Shown piece by piece: positions 32,507 to 41,787 of a DNA stretch of 64,000 bases. The stretch comes from Olleya marilimosa CAM030 (GTDB lineage: Bacteria > Bacteroidota > Bacteroidia > Flavobacteriales > Flavobacteriaceae), in contig NZ_JADR01000002.1 in the NCBI RefSeq assembly GCF_000518485.1, forward strand, positions 186,001 through 250,000, in the 5' to 3' direction. The position numbers were made by a program, and so were the translations under genes. The notes beneath the pieces were generated by a model. That model made no database searches. It had not been told where the DNA came from and saw only the letters and a list, made by a program, of their open reading frames with translations. Every line of letters starts with the position of its first letter. The stretch's first letter is position 1.

Positions 32507-35188
32507 TTAAAATCTATATTCTGCTTTTAAAAGTACCATGCGTGGTAGTAATCTAACTTCTGTAGTTGAAGACCCTAAATCGCTAATAGAAAAACTAGTG
32601 TAACGCTTGGTATTAAATAAGTTTTTACCAGTTATGCCTAGCGTTAGTTTTTTATCAATCAATTTGTATTGCGTTTCAAAATCTAAAAAATAATAGGTGT
32701 TGTCTGTGTCTAAACTTCCAAAATGATAACGTTCTGTTTTTACTTTTGCATCAAACTTTTTATTAAAGATAAAATCAAGATCTAAAAAAGATTGATTATT
32801 AGTAAACTTACTATTGGCAAAGGTTTCAATTTTATTTGTTGTCCAAGCAGTACCTAAATGGTAATTAAAAACCCCTTTGAAAGCAGACCGTAACTCTAAT
32901 CCATAATTATAATTACTAGACACCACTGTTCTTAAATTAGAATTATTTACGACGTTTTTAAATTCATTTTTGGTGTAACCTAAATCTAATTTTAGGTTAG
33001 ATGACATAAACTTAAAATAGTAATCAAACTTGGTATTAATAGTTAAAAACTGACTGTCTTTAATAAGTGTTTTCTGGGTTTGCGTATAGTTTTGATTAAT
33101 AAGGGTGTTGGTGGACAAAAAATCATGATTTTTAGTATAAAGCACCAAGGTGTTTGCAAAAAACCGATTTGCCCAATTACCCAATTGATAATTAAGCATC
33201 ACACTAGAGGCTTTTAATTGGTTAAAGGTATTTGTTCCTTTACTAAACGATCTAAATCCTGTTAACACATAATTACTGTACACGTCTAACACTTTGGCAT
33301 TAGCCGTATTGTAACTATAAGTGGTTTGTATTTTATTATTACTATTTATAGTCCACTCTGCACCTAGACTTGGATTAATATAAAAAGGAGTTTGTTGGTT
33401 AGACGTATTGTTACTGCCTAATGTATTAAACAACTGATGCGCTTCAAGGTTACCACTTAGTGCAAAATTATCTAGTTTTATCTTGTATTTGCTTTTAAAA
33501 TATAAATCGTTAACTTGATATTTAGTCTGGTTTTGATACTCTATTGGCTGATGTAACGAAACGTTATCTTCCAATAGTGTAAAACTAGTGTTTAATTTAT
33601 CCTCTCTAAACTGGTTACCAAGTTGCAACTCTAATAAATGTCCATTTGATTTACGATCTAAAATATGTGCATTTACACCAACAAACTGCATTTGGTTATT
33701 ACTAACCTGAAAGACATTATTTGCTGTACTATACTCTGGAAATAAATCTTGATACAAAAATTGATTTATGGTGTAATTTTGTGGCTTTTTTTCGGTAATA
33801 AAACGACCTGTAAGTAACATTACCTTTTGGTCTTTAAATTTATTAGTATAGTTTAATTTTTGATCAAAAAAAGTAGTGTTTTGTTCTAAATTTTGGAGTG
33901 TAGACACACCATTAAATACTAAATTAGCATCATTATTATAATAACCACTATTGTACTTTGTGGTAGACTCTAACATTTTAGTGTTGGAAGGCTTGTAGAT
34001 AACATCCACCTTCCCAAAAGCCAATTGCTTTTTATTATCCAGCTTATAATCTTCCGTGTTAGTAAAACTGTTAGTATTTGTGGTAATATTATCCACTTGA
34101 TTTCTAAAAAAAGAGGTTTCATCCCAATTAAAAAAGCCTAAGGTTTTTATTTTTAATTTATCTGAAGGATTAAATATGGCGTTTAGCGAGACCAACTCGG
34201 CATTATTAAAATTGGTGCGTTCTTTTTTAAAATTAGAATCGGAAGCCGATAAGCCTATTAAATTACTTACCGATTGATTATCTCCTATACTTGCTGGTTG
34301 ATTAAGTCTAAAAGGCTTAATTAATTGTTGAATATCCCCTGTAGCATTATAGCCAATACTATTGGCATTGGCTAAAAAGTAGTATTTATTTTGTTTACCA
34401 AAATTCATCAAATTAGCCTTGTAATGATAAAAACTATCGTTACCAATATTAGCCTCCAAATTACCAAACCAAATGCGTTTTGATTTTTCGTTTAATTTTA
34501 AGTTTAAAGCTACCTTATCGCTTACTTCTATATCTTTTAGCAAGTGGTTGTTGGAGTAGTTTTGTAACACCTCGACCGTTTCAATAGGATAAGCAGGCAT
34601 ATTTTTGGATAATAATTTATACCCTTTTTCAAATAAATCGTCACCATCAATCATTAGTTTTTCAATCTCTTTATTACCAACTTTTATAGTGCCTTCACTG
34701 TCTATATTTAAACCTGGTATTACTTTTAGTAAATCCTCGACTGTATGTTCATTTCCTCTTGTAAAGTATTTAGTTTTAAAGGTTATGGTGTCCTTTTTTA
34801 TTACCATTGGACGTTCTGATTTTATAACAACCTCATCCAATGTAAAAGGTTGTTCTTCTAAAACTACGTTTATGGTTTTATTATTTTGAGTACCATCTAA
34901 TACTAATGGAATTGTTTTGGTTTTATAGCCTAATGCATTAAAAACCATATTAAATTGACCTTGGTTTTTGGTAACCAAGGTATAGTTTCCGTTGTTATCT
35001 GAATATGTGTAATTTAAAACACGATTAGTTAACGTATCTTTTATAGTTATGCTAACGGAATATAAGCTGCCATTACTATCTGAGACAGCTCCAGACAATG
35101 TTGTTTGTGAGCGACAAACGGTTTGAGACAATACTAGAAGCGTTATGAAAATTAGTTTTTTCAATATTATTATTTTTTGTCTTCCCAT
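32507..35188 (-). CDS. CarboxypepD_reg / plug / outer-membrane barrel protein 1
   Basis: An 893-residue outer-membrane protein: signal peptide, a CarboxypepD_reg-like beta-sandwich (about 30-115, TTLSGAVSDSNGSLYSVSI), a TonB-receptor-plug-like domain (about 118-235, TVEDLLKVIPGLNIDSEGTI, ETVEVLQNY), and a long barrel with alternating strands ending in ...EYRF. It resembles the OMP_b-brl_3 group rather than a full SusC. The ATG at 35188 overlaps the GLPGLI gene by 19 bp; a TTG at 35164, giving MKKLIFITLLVLSQ-type signal peptide, is an equally good start. No TonB box or SusD partner is seen; the ligand is unknown. Confidence 0.85.
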   Translation of the reverse strand: MGRQKIIILKKLIFITLLVLSQTVCRSQTTLSGAVSDSNGSLYSVSITIKDTLTNRVLNYTYSDNNGNYTLVTKNQGQFNMVFNALGYKTKTIPLVLDGTQNNKTINVVLEEQPFTLDEVVIKSERPMVIKKDTITFKTKYFTRGNEHTVEDLLKVIPGLNIDSEGTIKVGNKEIEKLMIDGDDLFEKGYKLLSKNMPAYPIETVEVLQNYSNNHLLKDIEVSDKVALNLKLNEKSKRIWFGNLEANIGNDSFYHYKANLMNFGKQNKYYFLANANSIGYNATGDIQQLIKPFRLNQPASIGDNQSVSNLIGLSASDSNFKKERTNFNNAELVSLNAIFNPSDKLKIKTLGFFNWDETSFFRNQVDNITTNTNSFTNTEDYKLDNKKQLAFGKVDVIYKPSNTKMLESTTKYNSGYYNNDANLVFNGVSTLQNLEQNTTFFDQKLNYTNKFKDQKVMLLTGRFITEKKPQNYTINQFLYQDLFPEYSTANNVFQVSNNQMQFVGVNAHILDRKSNGHLLELQLGNQFREDKLNTSFTLLEDNVSLHQPIEYQNQTKYQVNDLYFKSKYKIKLDNFALSGNLEAHQLFNTLGSNNTSNQQTPFYINPSLGAEWTINSNNKIQTTYSYNTANAKVLDVYSNYVLTGFRSFSKGTNTFNQLKASSVMLNYQLGNWANRFFANTLVLYTKNHDFLSTNTLINQNYTQTQKTLIKDSQFLTINTKFDYYFKFMSSNLKLDLGYTKNEFKNVVNNSNLRTVVSSNYNYGLELRSAFKGVFNYHLGTAWTTNKIETFANSKFTNNQSFLDLDFIFNKKFDAKVKTERYHFGSLDTDNTYYFLDFETQYKLIDKKLTLGITGKNLFNTKRYTSFSISDLGSSTTEVRLLPRMVLLKAEYRF

Positions 35189-35997
35189 TCAAAAACCAAC
35201 TCGCGTCCTTGTCTTTTACTATGGTCGGTAAAACCAACGGTTGTCCCTCTACCCTGTCTAGATTTAAGATTGTTTTTTAAATTATTCATTTTTTTATTAA
35301 ATACCTCTTCTCTTAACGCTACAAATGCTTTTAAACCAATGTTTACATCATGCTTGTCTTGATTAAGTGTCTTTTCATTAATCGTTTTTTTAGTTATTTT
35401 AGTAACAATCCATTCGTATTTATGTGTTTGGTCATACATATCTAAAATTAGTCCTGGTAATCCATGAAACTTCCATGGTCCAAAAGTTATTGGGATGTCA
35501 TTAGTATACCATGCTATATAATTTCGGCCTCTAAAACTTGTGGTTGCTTTATTGCACATATATGTGCCAATTTTAAGTGTATCTGGATGGTTTAGATCCC
35601 AATCTAGTTTAGGAAGTGCTTCCGTTACTAAATACGTTTTACTATCAAAGGTTATATTCTCTGTAGACGATAACTTATGTGTATTAAGATTTACAAAGTT
35701 TCGTTTTATAACATTTTTTTTACCAATAACAATTGTTTCGTTTATCTCCGAATCATTAGTATCATCCTTTTGTTTGCTATCTTCATCAAGCGGAATTTCG
35801 TAATAATTAGATTTATTTTCTTTTAAATATGGGATTAAAATTCCTTTTTTAGAAATTGGTACATAGTTGTTAAAATTAACCGTGTATTCTATTTGGTATT
35901 GGTTGCTAAGCGAATCTGACAGACTTGTTTTGTCTGAATTTTGTGCACTTATAAGCTGTATTGAAAATAATAAAGCAATTAAAATTTTAATTTTCAT
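35170..35997 (-). CDS. GLPGLI family protein 1
   Basis: A 275-residue exported protein with a signal peptide (IKILIALLFSIQLISAQ) and the family motif GLPGLILDMYD (about 193-203). GLPGLI proteins are of unknown function and restricted mainly to Bacteroidota; they are commonly encoded next to outer-membrane barrels, as here. A basic C-terminal tail (RQGRGTTVGFTDHSKRQGR) is longer than in the two relatives nearby. It overlaps or abuts the barrel gene downstream, and 139 bp separate it from barrel 2. Confidence 0.87.
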   Translation of the reverse strand: MKIKILIALLFSIQLISAQNSDKTSLSDSLSNQYQIEYTVNFNNYVPISKKGILIPYLKENKSNYYEIPLDEDSKQKDDTNDSEINETIVIGKKNVIKRNFVNLNTHKLSSTENITFDSKTYLVTEALPKLDWDLNHPDTLKIGTYMCNKATTSFRGRNYIAWYTNDIPITFGPWKFHGLPGLILDMYDQTHKYEWIVTKITKKTINEKTLNQDKHDVNIGLKAFVALREEVFNKKMNNLKNNLKSRQGRGTTVGFTDHSKRQGRELVFEWEDKK

Positions 35998-36097
35998 GAT
36001 TGATTGATTTTATGCTAAGTGTTAACAGAATAACTGTATTATCTAACTTAAAAATACAAGTTTTTCCAAATTAATAATTGTGGTAAAAACCGGAAAC

Positions 36098-36112
36098 AAC
36101 CTCTTTCAGGTT
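36098..36112 (-). terminator. Weak terminator-like hairpin after barrel gene 2
   Basis: AACCT/5-nt loop/AGGTT, 25 bp past the barrel-2 stop, followed on the minus strand by GTTTCCGGTTTTT. The stem is short, so only a candidate. Confidence 0.28.
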
Positions 36113-36136
36113 ATATTTATTTAATAAGTATCTTTA

Positions 36137-38815
36137 TTACAATTTATAAATCACTTTAAACATGATAATACGTGGTAAAACAAATGTTTTACTATCCTGA
36201 ATCAAAAAGTTACTAAAGTTATTGGTTTGCCTAAATTTGACATCAAACATATTACTTGCACTAACCTCAAATCCCCAAGGACTGTCTTCGGTTTGATAAA
36301 ACAAACTGGCATTAGCCATATCAAATTGATTGGTGTTATTTGTTGTTTTGTTATTAAAGGTATCTAAACTGTAGTCTGCTTTAAAAATAAAGTCGTTTAA
36401 AAAATCATATTCCAAATTGGTAAAAAAACTGGTATTTAAAAACTGGGTAAGATTTCCTCTAGATTTGTAATTACTAGTCGCGTGCTTATAACCAACCTCA
36501 ATATTAGGATGGTTTTTAAAATTAGTTTCTAGGCTTAGTGTATTATTAAAGTTTTTAGAACTGTTTAAACTAGTATTTAGATTTACAATTTGATAGTAAT
36601 CATTATAACTCCATCTAGAATTAAATTTCAGCTTTAGCTTTTTAATATTTTTAGAAACACGACTAGACACACTAAGCGTTTGCTCTGGTTGATCAAACAT
36701 TACTGGTGTGCTAAACTGCTCGATACCTTGTAACTGTATTGTGTTTTTTATGCTTTTTATACGTTTATTATAAGTTGTAATCAGACTATAATTTAAACCT
36801 CTAAACAAACTAAATCTCCTATAACTTACACTTGCAGTATGGTATAATGTATTACTTAGGTTTGCGTCACCTTTAAACACACTATTAAAGTTATTTAAAA
36901 CAAAATTATTTGCAATCCTGTTTACTGTTGGAAAAGTAGCGTTAAGCTTATATTTAAAATCTATTTTTTCGGAATTACTAAACTCGATATTACTAGTAAA
37001 TTGAGGTAATAGTACTGTTTTAGAATTACTTATACCATGAGACAATTGATTAGCCTGCCAATTATAAAAATGAAGATAAGCTGCAGGTTTAAATGTTGCA
37101 ATCCCTATTTGAAACTTGTACTCTAAGCCTAAATAGGTATCCATTAAATTATAATGCAACTGATTATTAAATCCTGCGGTTTCAAAATTGTTAATAGTCC
37201 CATCACTAAGTTGTTGTAAATCTTGAGTATTAAAACTATTAAATGCTGCATTAACACCCAAAGACGTATATAAATGATTAAAATTATTTAGTACCCAATA
37301 GTCTTTTAAAATGGTATTTACGCTATTGGTTTTTACCGTTTTAGTCTGTTGGATATTATAATTTACATCCATTTGCAAGGGTATTAAACCTTGTAATATT
37401 TGCTGATTGGTTAGCCAATTAGTAATGGGTTGATCATTTTTAAAATTATATATGCTTTGTAAAGTTGCTGTGTGATTTTTGGATAACTTCCTGCTATAAC
37501 TAAAGTTTTGCTTTAGATTTAATCCTGTAACATTGTTAGTTGTGCTAATAGTATTATCCTGTGATGGATTAATCGTATTTATTACTCCTAAACCTTTATT
37601 GTTGGTTACTTTTATTACGGTATTTATATTTAGATCTTCTTTTATGGTTGGTTTATACTCTAAAGTTACTTTTCCTATGCTAAAAAAATTATCCAACGCA
37701 TTATTAGCAAAACGTTGTTCTGTAAATGGTTGGTCAATATTTTGATAAGTATTTATGGTATTACTTGCAGTGGTATTTTTTTCGTTATTAACAATCGCGT
37801 AAGCGCTTAAATCTGTAACCTGGTTAATGGATTGCCTGATATTAAAAGCGCCAAATTGGTTGGTACTTGACTTATAGTCTTGATTGTCTAAAAATTGGGC
37901 AAAATCACTGCGATATAGTTTAAAATAGTTTCCTGCATCGCTTAACAATTTACCTATACCTCCTTCAAACTCTAAATAATCTTTAATAGTAAAACTTTTG
38001 ACACCAGTGTTATTAAGATCACCAATAGCGTTTACATTGGTTTTAGGGCTGTAATAAAAAATACTTGGATGCACTACGTAGCGATCTTTAATACCTGCTC
38101 CAGCTTCAATATCTCCAAACATAAATTTTTTCTTGTCCTCTTTTAACTTAATGTTTAAAGCCATGTCATCGCTATCTTGCAAGCCTTTTAACATTGCGAC
38201 ATCATTGTAGTTGTCTAAAACCTCAACTTTATCTACTGCATCTGCAGGAATATTATTAACAGCTAGTTTACTGTCTCCTGTAAAAAAGGTTTTATTTTCT
38301 ACTAAAACTTTAGTGACTTTAGTACCATTAACTGTGACATTACCGCTACGATCCACGTCTACACCTGGTAATTTTTTAAGGACATCCTTAAGTTTACGTT
38401 CTTCACCTGTTACAAATTTATCTGTTAGATAAACAATGGTGTCTTTTTTGACCACCATTGGCGGAGTGTATGTAATAGTGACCTCGTCTAATTGGTCTAA
38501 ATTTTCTTTTAAAATGATGTTATTGGAGGTGTCTTTGTCTAAATTAACATCTTCGACGTTAGGTAAAAACCCTAAATAACTTGTTGTAACGGTATAATTT
38601 TGATTTTTTTCTAATTGTAATTTGTAATTACCATCTTGGTTAGTAATTGCAAACGTAACGTCAATATTATCTGCAACTGGAACTGCCAAAATATTAGCAT
38701 ATTGCAAGGGTTGTTGCAAGCTGTCTGACACTTTACCTTGCAAGGTAATGGTTTGCGCTTGTAGAGCTACACTAATTGACATTACTAAAATCAAAACTAA
38801 ATATTTAATTAACAT
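36137..38815 (-). CDS. CarboxypepD_reg / plug / outer-membrane barrel protein 2
   Basis: An 892-residue paralogue of the barrel protein at 32507. Signal peptide MLIKYLVLILVMSISVALQAQ, a CarboxypepD_reg-like domain (about 23-110, ITLQGKVSDSLQQPLQYANI), a plug-like domain (about 113-225, KLKDVLKKLPGVDVDRSGNV, KVEVLDNYND), then a barrel ending in KVIYKL. It shares with barrel 1 the VxPMVVKKDTI, LPGVDVD/IPGLNID and VEVLxNY landmarks. It follows GLPGLI 2 by 4 bp, so the two are coupled. Function unknown. Confidence 0.85.
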   Translation of the reverse strand: MLIKYLVLILVMSISVALQAQTITLQGKVSDSLQQPLQYANILAVPVADNIDVTFAITNQDGNYKLQLEKNQNYTVTTSYLGFLPNVEDVNLDKDTSNNIILKENLDQLDEVTITYTPPMVVKKDTIVYLTDKFVTGEERKLKDVLKKLPGVDVDRSGNVTVNGTKVTKVLVENKTFFTGDSKLAVNNIPADAVDKVEVLDNYNDVAMLKGLQDSDDMALNIKLKEDKKKFMFGDIEAGAGIKDRYVVHPSIFYYSPKTNVNAIGDLNNTGVKSFTIKDYLEFEGGIGKLLSDAGNYFKLYRSDFAQFLDNQDYKSSTNQFGAFNIRQSINQVTDLSAYAIVNNEKNTTASNTINTYQNIDQPFTEQRFANNALDNFFSIGKVTLEYKPTIKEDLNINTVIKVTNNKGLGVINTINPSQDNTISTTNNVTGLNLKQNFSYSRKLSKNHTATLQSIYNFKNDQPITNWLTNQQILQGLIPLQMDVNYNIQQTKTVKTNSVNTILKDYWVLNNFNHLYTSLGVNAAFNSFNTQDLQQLSDGTINNFETAGFNNQLHYNLMDTYLGLEYKFQIGIATFKPAAYLHFYNWQANQLSHGISNSKTVLLPQFTSNIEFSNSEKIDFKYKLNATFPTVNRIANNFVLNNFNSVFKGDANLSNTLYHTASVSYRRFSLFRGLNYSLITTYNKRIKSIKNTIQLQGIEQFSTPVMFDQPEQTLSVSSRVSKNIKKLKLKFNSRWSYNDYYQIVNLNTSLNSSKNFNNTLSLETNFKNHPNIEVGYKHATSNYKSRGNLTQFLNTSFFTNLEYDFLNDFIFKADYSLDTFNNKTTNNTNQFDMANASLFYQTEDSPWGFEVSASNMFDVKFRQTNNFSNFLIQDSKTFVLPRIIMFKVIYKL

Positions 38816-38819
38816 AGCT

Positions 38820-39572
38820 TTATTGTCTAGATTGCTTTGCTCGTTTTATTCTAGCTTCTAAATTAGCTTTAATTTCAGAAAAAAAAGTTTTTCGTTGTAC
38901 CTCTTTTCCCTCAGTTGGTTGCTCTATTTTATGGTCTACATCAAATTTTATTTCTGAAGCAAAATAAGTGTTATTACCTACATTTACTTCTAAGATTAAT
39001 CCAGGCAGACCTTCAAACTGAAGTGGACCAAAAGGTACTGGTATTTGTGTTGTATACCATGCCTCTATAGCCATACCATCTTTATAAGCCAAAACCTCTG
39101 AGCTATTTAATAGTTGTGCTTTAAAACAAGTATAATCGCCAATTTTTTTATAGTCTTTAGTCAACTTCCAATTTAGTTGCTTTGTGCTATCTACAACCAA
39201 AAGTTTTTCGCCTCCCATTGTCATTGCATACAATGTTTTGTTCTCTTTTAGATTAACGTAATACTTTTGGTGTTTTACTCTTTTTATAATTTTATTTAAC
39301 TCGTTTTGTTCGTTGTCTGAATCTAAAGTTATTTTAATGTCATTTAAAGAAAAGTAGGATTGATTTGCATCAAATAGTAAGCTATAACTAAGATGTTTAT
39401 AATTATCGGCACCTTCAACTATTTTTTTTAATGAGGACTCAGAAAAGTCACTTTTTAAATTTTCTTTTATAGCCTCAAGGTTTACTACTCTGTTGTAGGT
39501 TACCTTATTAATTTTGTTTTGACTTATCCCTTGATAAGCAAAACATAGTAGGAATATTAAAATATATTTCAT
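38820..39572 (-). CDS. GLPGLI family protein 2
   Basis: A 250-residue exported protein: signal peptide about 1-17 (MKYILIFLLCFAYQGIS), a domain leading to GPLQFEGLPGLILEVNVGN (motif near 193-199), then a short charged tail. The W-K-L-x-x-D-Y-K-x-I-G-D-Y-x-C-x-x-A block (about 145-165) parallels those of the other two copies and includes a conserved Cys. It is 4 bp upstream of barrel 2 and 86 bp downstream of GLPGLI 3. Confidence 0.87.
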   Translation of the reverse strand: MKYILIFLLCFAYQGISQNKINKVTYNRVVNLEAIKENLKSDFSESSLKKIVEGADNYKHLSYSLLFDANQSYFSLNDIKITLDSDNEQNELNKIIKRVKHQKYYVNLKENKTLYAMTMGGEKLLVVDSTKQLNWKLTKDYKKIGDYTCFKAQLLNSSEVLAYKDGMAIEAWYTTQIPVPFGPLQFEGLPGLILEVNVGNNTYFASEIKFDVDHKIEQPTEGKEVQRKTFFSEIKANLEARIKRAKQSRQ

Positions 39573-39658
39573 AATTAAAAATTGAAACTGTGTAAAACGC
39601 CTTAAATATTAAAACTAAATTCTTGTTCTTTATTTTTGTTTTTTTTGAATTTTAGCCA

Positions 39659-40411
39659 TTAATTATTCCTTCTTTCTTCTTTAAGTTTAGCTATTTTATG
39701 AGATAATTCTTCTTTAGAAATAAATTCGCCTTTTGGTGTTTTTTCAAGCTCCTGACTGTTTTTATGAAATTTAATTTGAGTAGCAGTATAAATTAAAGTT
39801 TTAAAATTTAATTCTAAAATTAATCCTGGTAAATTATAAAACCCTCTTGGACCAAATCTAAATGGTATTTCTGGTGCAAACCAAGCTGATACTTTATGCA
39901 ATTGCTTTTTTCCATTGACATATTCTACATAATCTGTTGTTGCTAAATAGCAGACATATTTGTCAATTGTTTTACTTTGGTTTGTAATCTTCCAATTTTT
40001 AATACTAATAGAATCCTTATAAATGTATTTTTTATTTAAAAAATTAAACCATTTTTTGCATTCATTAGGTTTGATGTTATAATAATACTTGGTTTCAAGT
40101 TCAGACATGATTTTAGCAAGTTTAGACTCAAACGGATTAACATCATTATCCATTTGATTTACTCCAGTAAAAACTGCTGAATTTTGATTAGCATTTAAAA
40201 TCATTTTTATCGAGCTTAATAATGCTATTCCCTTACTATAGGTTTTTACCACTTCTGGCGCATCCTCGATTTTATTTAAGTGCTTTTTAATGGTGTCATT
40301 TTCTACTTTTTGACTATTAAAAGTTATTTTATAATCAACGGTTAAACTTTGCTGAGCGTAAGAATTTGCCACCAATAGAAAAATGAAAATAATATAGCTT
40401 GTTCTATTCAT
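39659..40411 (-). CDS. GLPGLI family protein 3 (NLPGLI variant)
   Basis: A 250-residue exported protein with signal peptide (SYIIFIFLLVANSYAQ). The family motif here reads NLPGLILELNF, a Gly-to-Asn change at the first position. It has the WKITNQSKTIDKYVCYLATTDY block and the PEIPFRFGPRGFYN segment before the motif. It lies 3 bp after the 81-residue secreted-protein gene, so the two are almost certainly co-translated. Confidence 0.85.
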   Translation of the reverse strand: MNRTSYIIFIFLLVANSYAQQSLTVDYKITFNSQKVENDTIKKHLNKIEDAPEVVKTYSKGIALLSSIKMILNANQNSAVFTGVNQMDNDVNPFESKLAKIMSELETKYYYNIKPNECKKWFNFLNKKYIYKDSISIKNWKITNQSKTIDKYVCYLATTDYVEYVNGKKQLHKVSAWFAPEIPFRFGPRGFYNLPGLILELNFKTLIYTATQIKFHKNSQELEKTPKGEFISKEELSHKIAKLKEERRNN

Positions 40412-40414
40412 AAT

Positions 40415-40660
40415 TTATTGACTCCAATAAGATCCAGCAATAAAATCTACTTCTGCAACACACTTATCAAAATAAGTGTTTCCTACTGCATAAGCAGCCT
40501 CAGCATCAAGACCCAAAGAAACGCCTAAGGCTTCATAACCTTCAGCACCAGCAAAACAGTGATCATAATTAAACGATGGATCACTTTCTTCCATGAAGCT
40601 TACGGAATCCATACTCATCATAAATAAAGCTACAAAAGTTAATCCTAATAATTTTTTCAT
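40415..40660 (-). CDS. Small secreted protein, two cysteines
   Basis: An 81-residue protein with a typical signal peptide (MKKLLGLTFVALFMMSMDSV, cleavage near residue 22). The mature part is about 58 residues, acidic, rich in Ala, Gly, Asp and Tyr, with two cysteines (YDHCFAG and YFDKCVAE) that could form a disulfide, and a C-terminal AGSYWSQ. No family is recognised. It heads the GLPGLI/barrel cluster, 3 bp before GLPGLI 3. Normal codon use and the tight junction support it as a real gene. Confidence 0.7.
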   Translation of the reverse strand: MKKLLGLTFVALFMMSMDSVSFMEESDPSFNYDHCFAGAEGYEALGVSLGLDAEAAYAVGNTYFDKCVAEVDFIAGSYWSQ

Positions 40661-41008
40661 AATTTCTAAAATATTAAACCAGTTACATTGTTTAAACTGG
40701 TTGATAATTAATTAAGTTATTAGTCGATATTTAAATTAATAGTTGTCGCTATTAAATTTGTAATAAGTTGTCAAAAAAATAAAAAACAAGCGCTTGTTAG
40801 AGATTAATCTTGCGTCTCTAGCTAGTAGTTAAAATTGACAACGTTTAACTATTATACTATTAACAAACCGAAGCTAAATCTAAAAAAATAAAACATTGAT
40901 ATTTTAATCGTTTTTTTTTGCGATTTATCGAAAACAACACGTTTCGCTCATTTTGTGTTGTGGTTAAAACCACACATAATCAAATGTTTATAAAAAACGC
41001 TAGGTAAA
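40661..41008. other. 348-bp gene-free region with five inverted repeats
   Basis: Between the GT2 gene and the small secreted-protein gene. It contains inverted repeats at 40677-40702 (8-bp stem AACCAGTT), 40785-40798 (14-bp palindrome AACAAGCGCTTGTT), 40798-40820 (TAGAGA/TCTCTA), 40826-40851 (8-bp stem TAGTTAAA), and 40934-40961 and 40959-40974, two mutually exclusive stems (ACAACAC/GTGTTGT against TGTGGTT/AACCACA). The palindrome at 40785 is followed on the minus strand by TTTTTATTTTTTT and may terminate the polysaccharide operon. No exact TAnnTTTG box was seen. Confidence 0.6.
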
Positions 41009-41785
41009 CTATTGTTTAGTAGATACAATTAGTCTAGACTTTACAAAAAAATGTTCGTAAATAAAAATAACCATGCTGTATATGGATTTTATTGTTGAAA
41101 ATCCTAAGCCTTTTTTATACACCCAATAGTTATGTTTTAATAACTCTAATTTATTAGAAGAGATAGAGTTTGATCTAACACGATAATATGCTAATGGCTC
41201 TTGGACACCTAGAGCAGGTTTACCAGACTTTTTGATGGCAGACAACCATAGTAACCAATCCTGTCGTTTGCGTAGGTTAGGCGCTGTTATTTTACCTAAG
41301 GCTTTGGCATTATACATTCCGGTAAGATTACCTATGTAATTAGTTTTTAAATATTTTTTATAACTGAGTTGTGGTAATGCTTTTACTAACTTGTTTAATG
41401 ATTGTCCTGCCTCATTAATCTGTTTGTAACTACTAAAACTTACATCACAATTTTGGGTTAGCATAACATTAACTTGAATTTCCAATTTATTATGCATCCA
41501 CAAATCATCTGCATCTAAAAAAGCAATAAAATCGCCTTGTGAAGCTTCAATACCTTTATTTCTGGATATTGCTGCGCCTGCATTAGTTGTATTTGATAGT
41601 AATTGGATATTATCATGCATGGCAACATATTTTGTTACTAATGCAATGGTATTATCTGTTGAGCAGTCGTCTATTAACCATAACTCCCAATTAGTATACG
41701 TCTGACACAAAATACTTTTTATAGTCTGATCTATAAAAGCTTCTGAGTTATACATTGGTGTTATTATAGAGACTAATGGTTTCAT
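41009..41785 (-). CDS. Glycosyltransferase family 2 protein
   Basis: A 258-residue GT-A enzyme: SIITPMYNSEAFIDQTIKSI at the N-terminus, the nucleotide-binding DD in LIDDCSTD, and the metal site LDADDLW (about 92-98). It should add one sugar to a lipid-linked polysaccharide repeat on the cytoplasmic face. It is the last gene of the polysaccharide locus, 2 bp after the initiating transferase. Donor not determined. Confidence 0.9.
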   Translation of the reverse strand: MKPLVSIITPMYNSEAFIDQTIKSILCQTYTNWELWLIDDCSTDNTIALVTKYVAMHDNIQLLSNTTNAGAAISRNKGIEASQGDFIAFLDADDLWMHNKLEIQVNVMLTQNCDVSFSSYKQINEAGQSLNKLVKALPQLSYKKYLKTNYIGNLTGMYNAKALGKITAPNLRKRQDWLLWLSAIKKSGKPALGVQEPLAYYRVRSNSISSNKLELLKHNYWVYKKGLGFSTIKSIYSMVIFIYEHFFVKSRLIVSTKQ

Positions 41786-41787
41786 GT

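Noticed and set aside
32507-40660. A SusC/SusD polysaccharide utilisation locus
   Set aside because: No SusD-like lipoprotein or carbohydrate-active enzyme is present, and the barrels have the OMP_b-brl_3 style, not full SusC.
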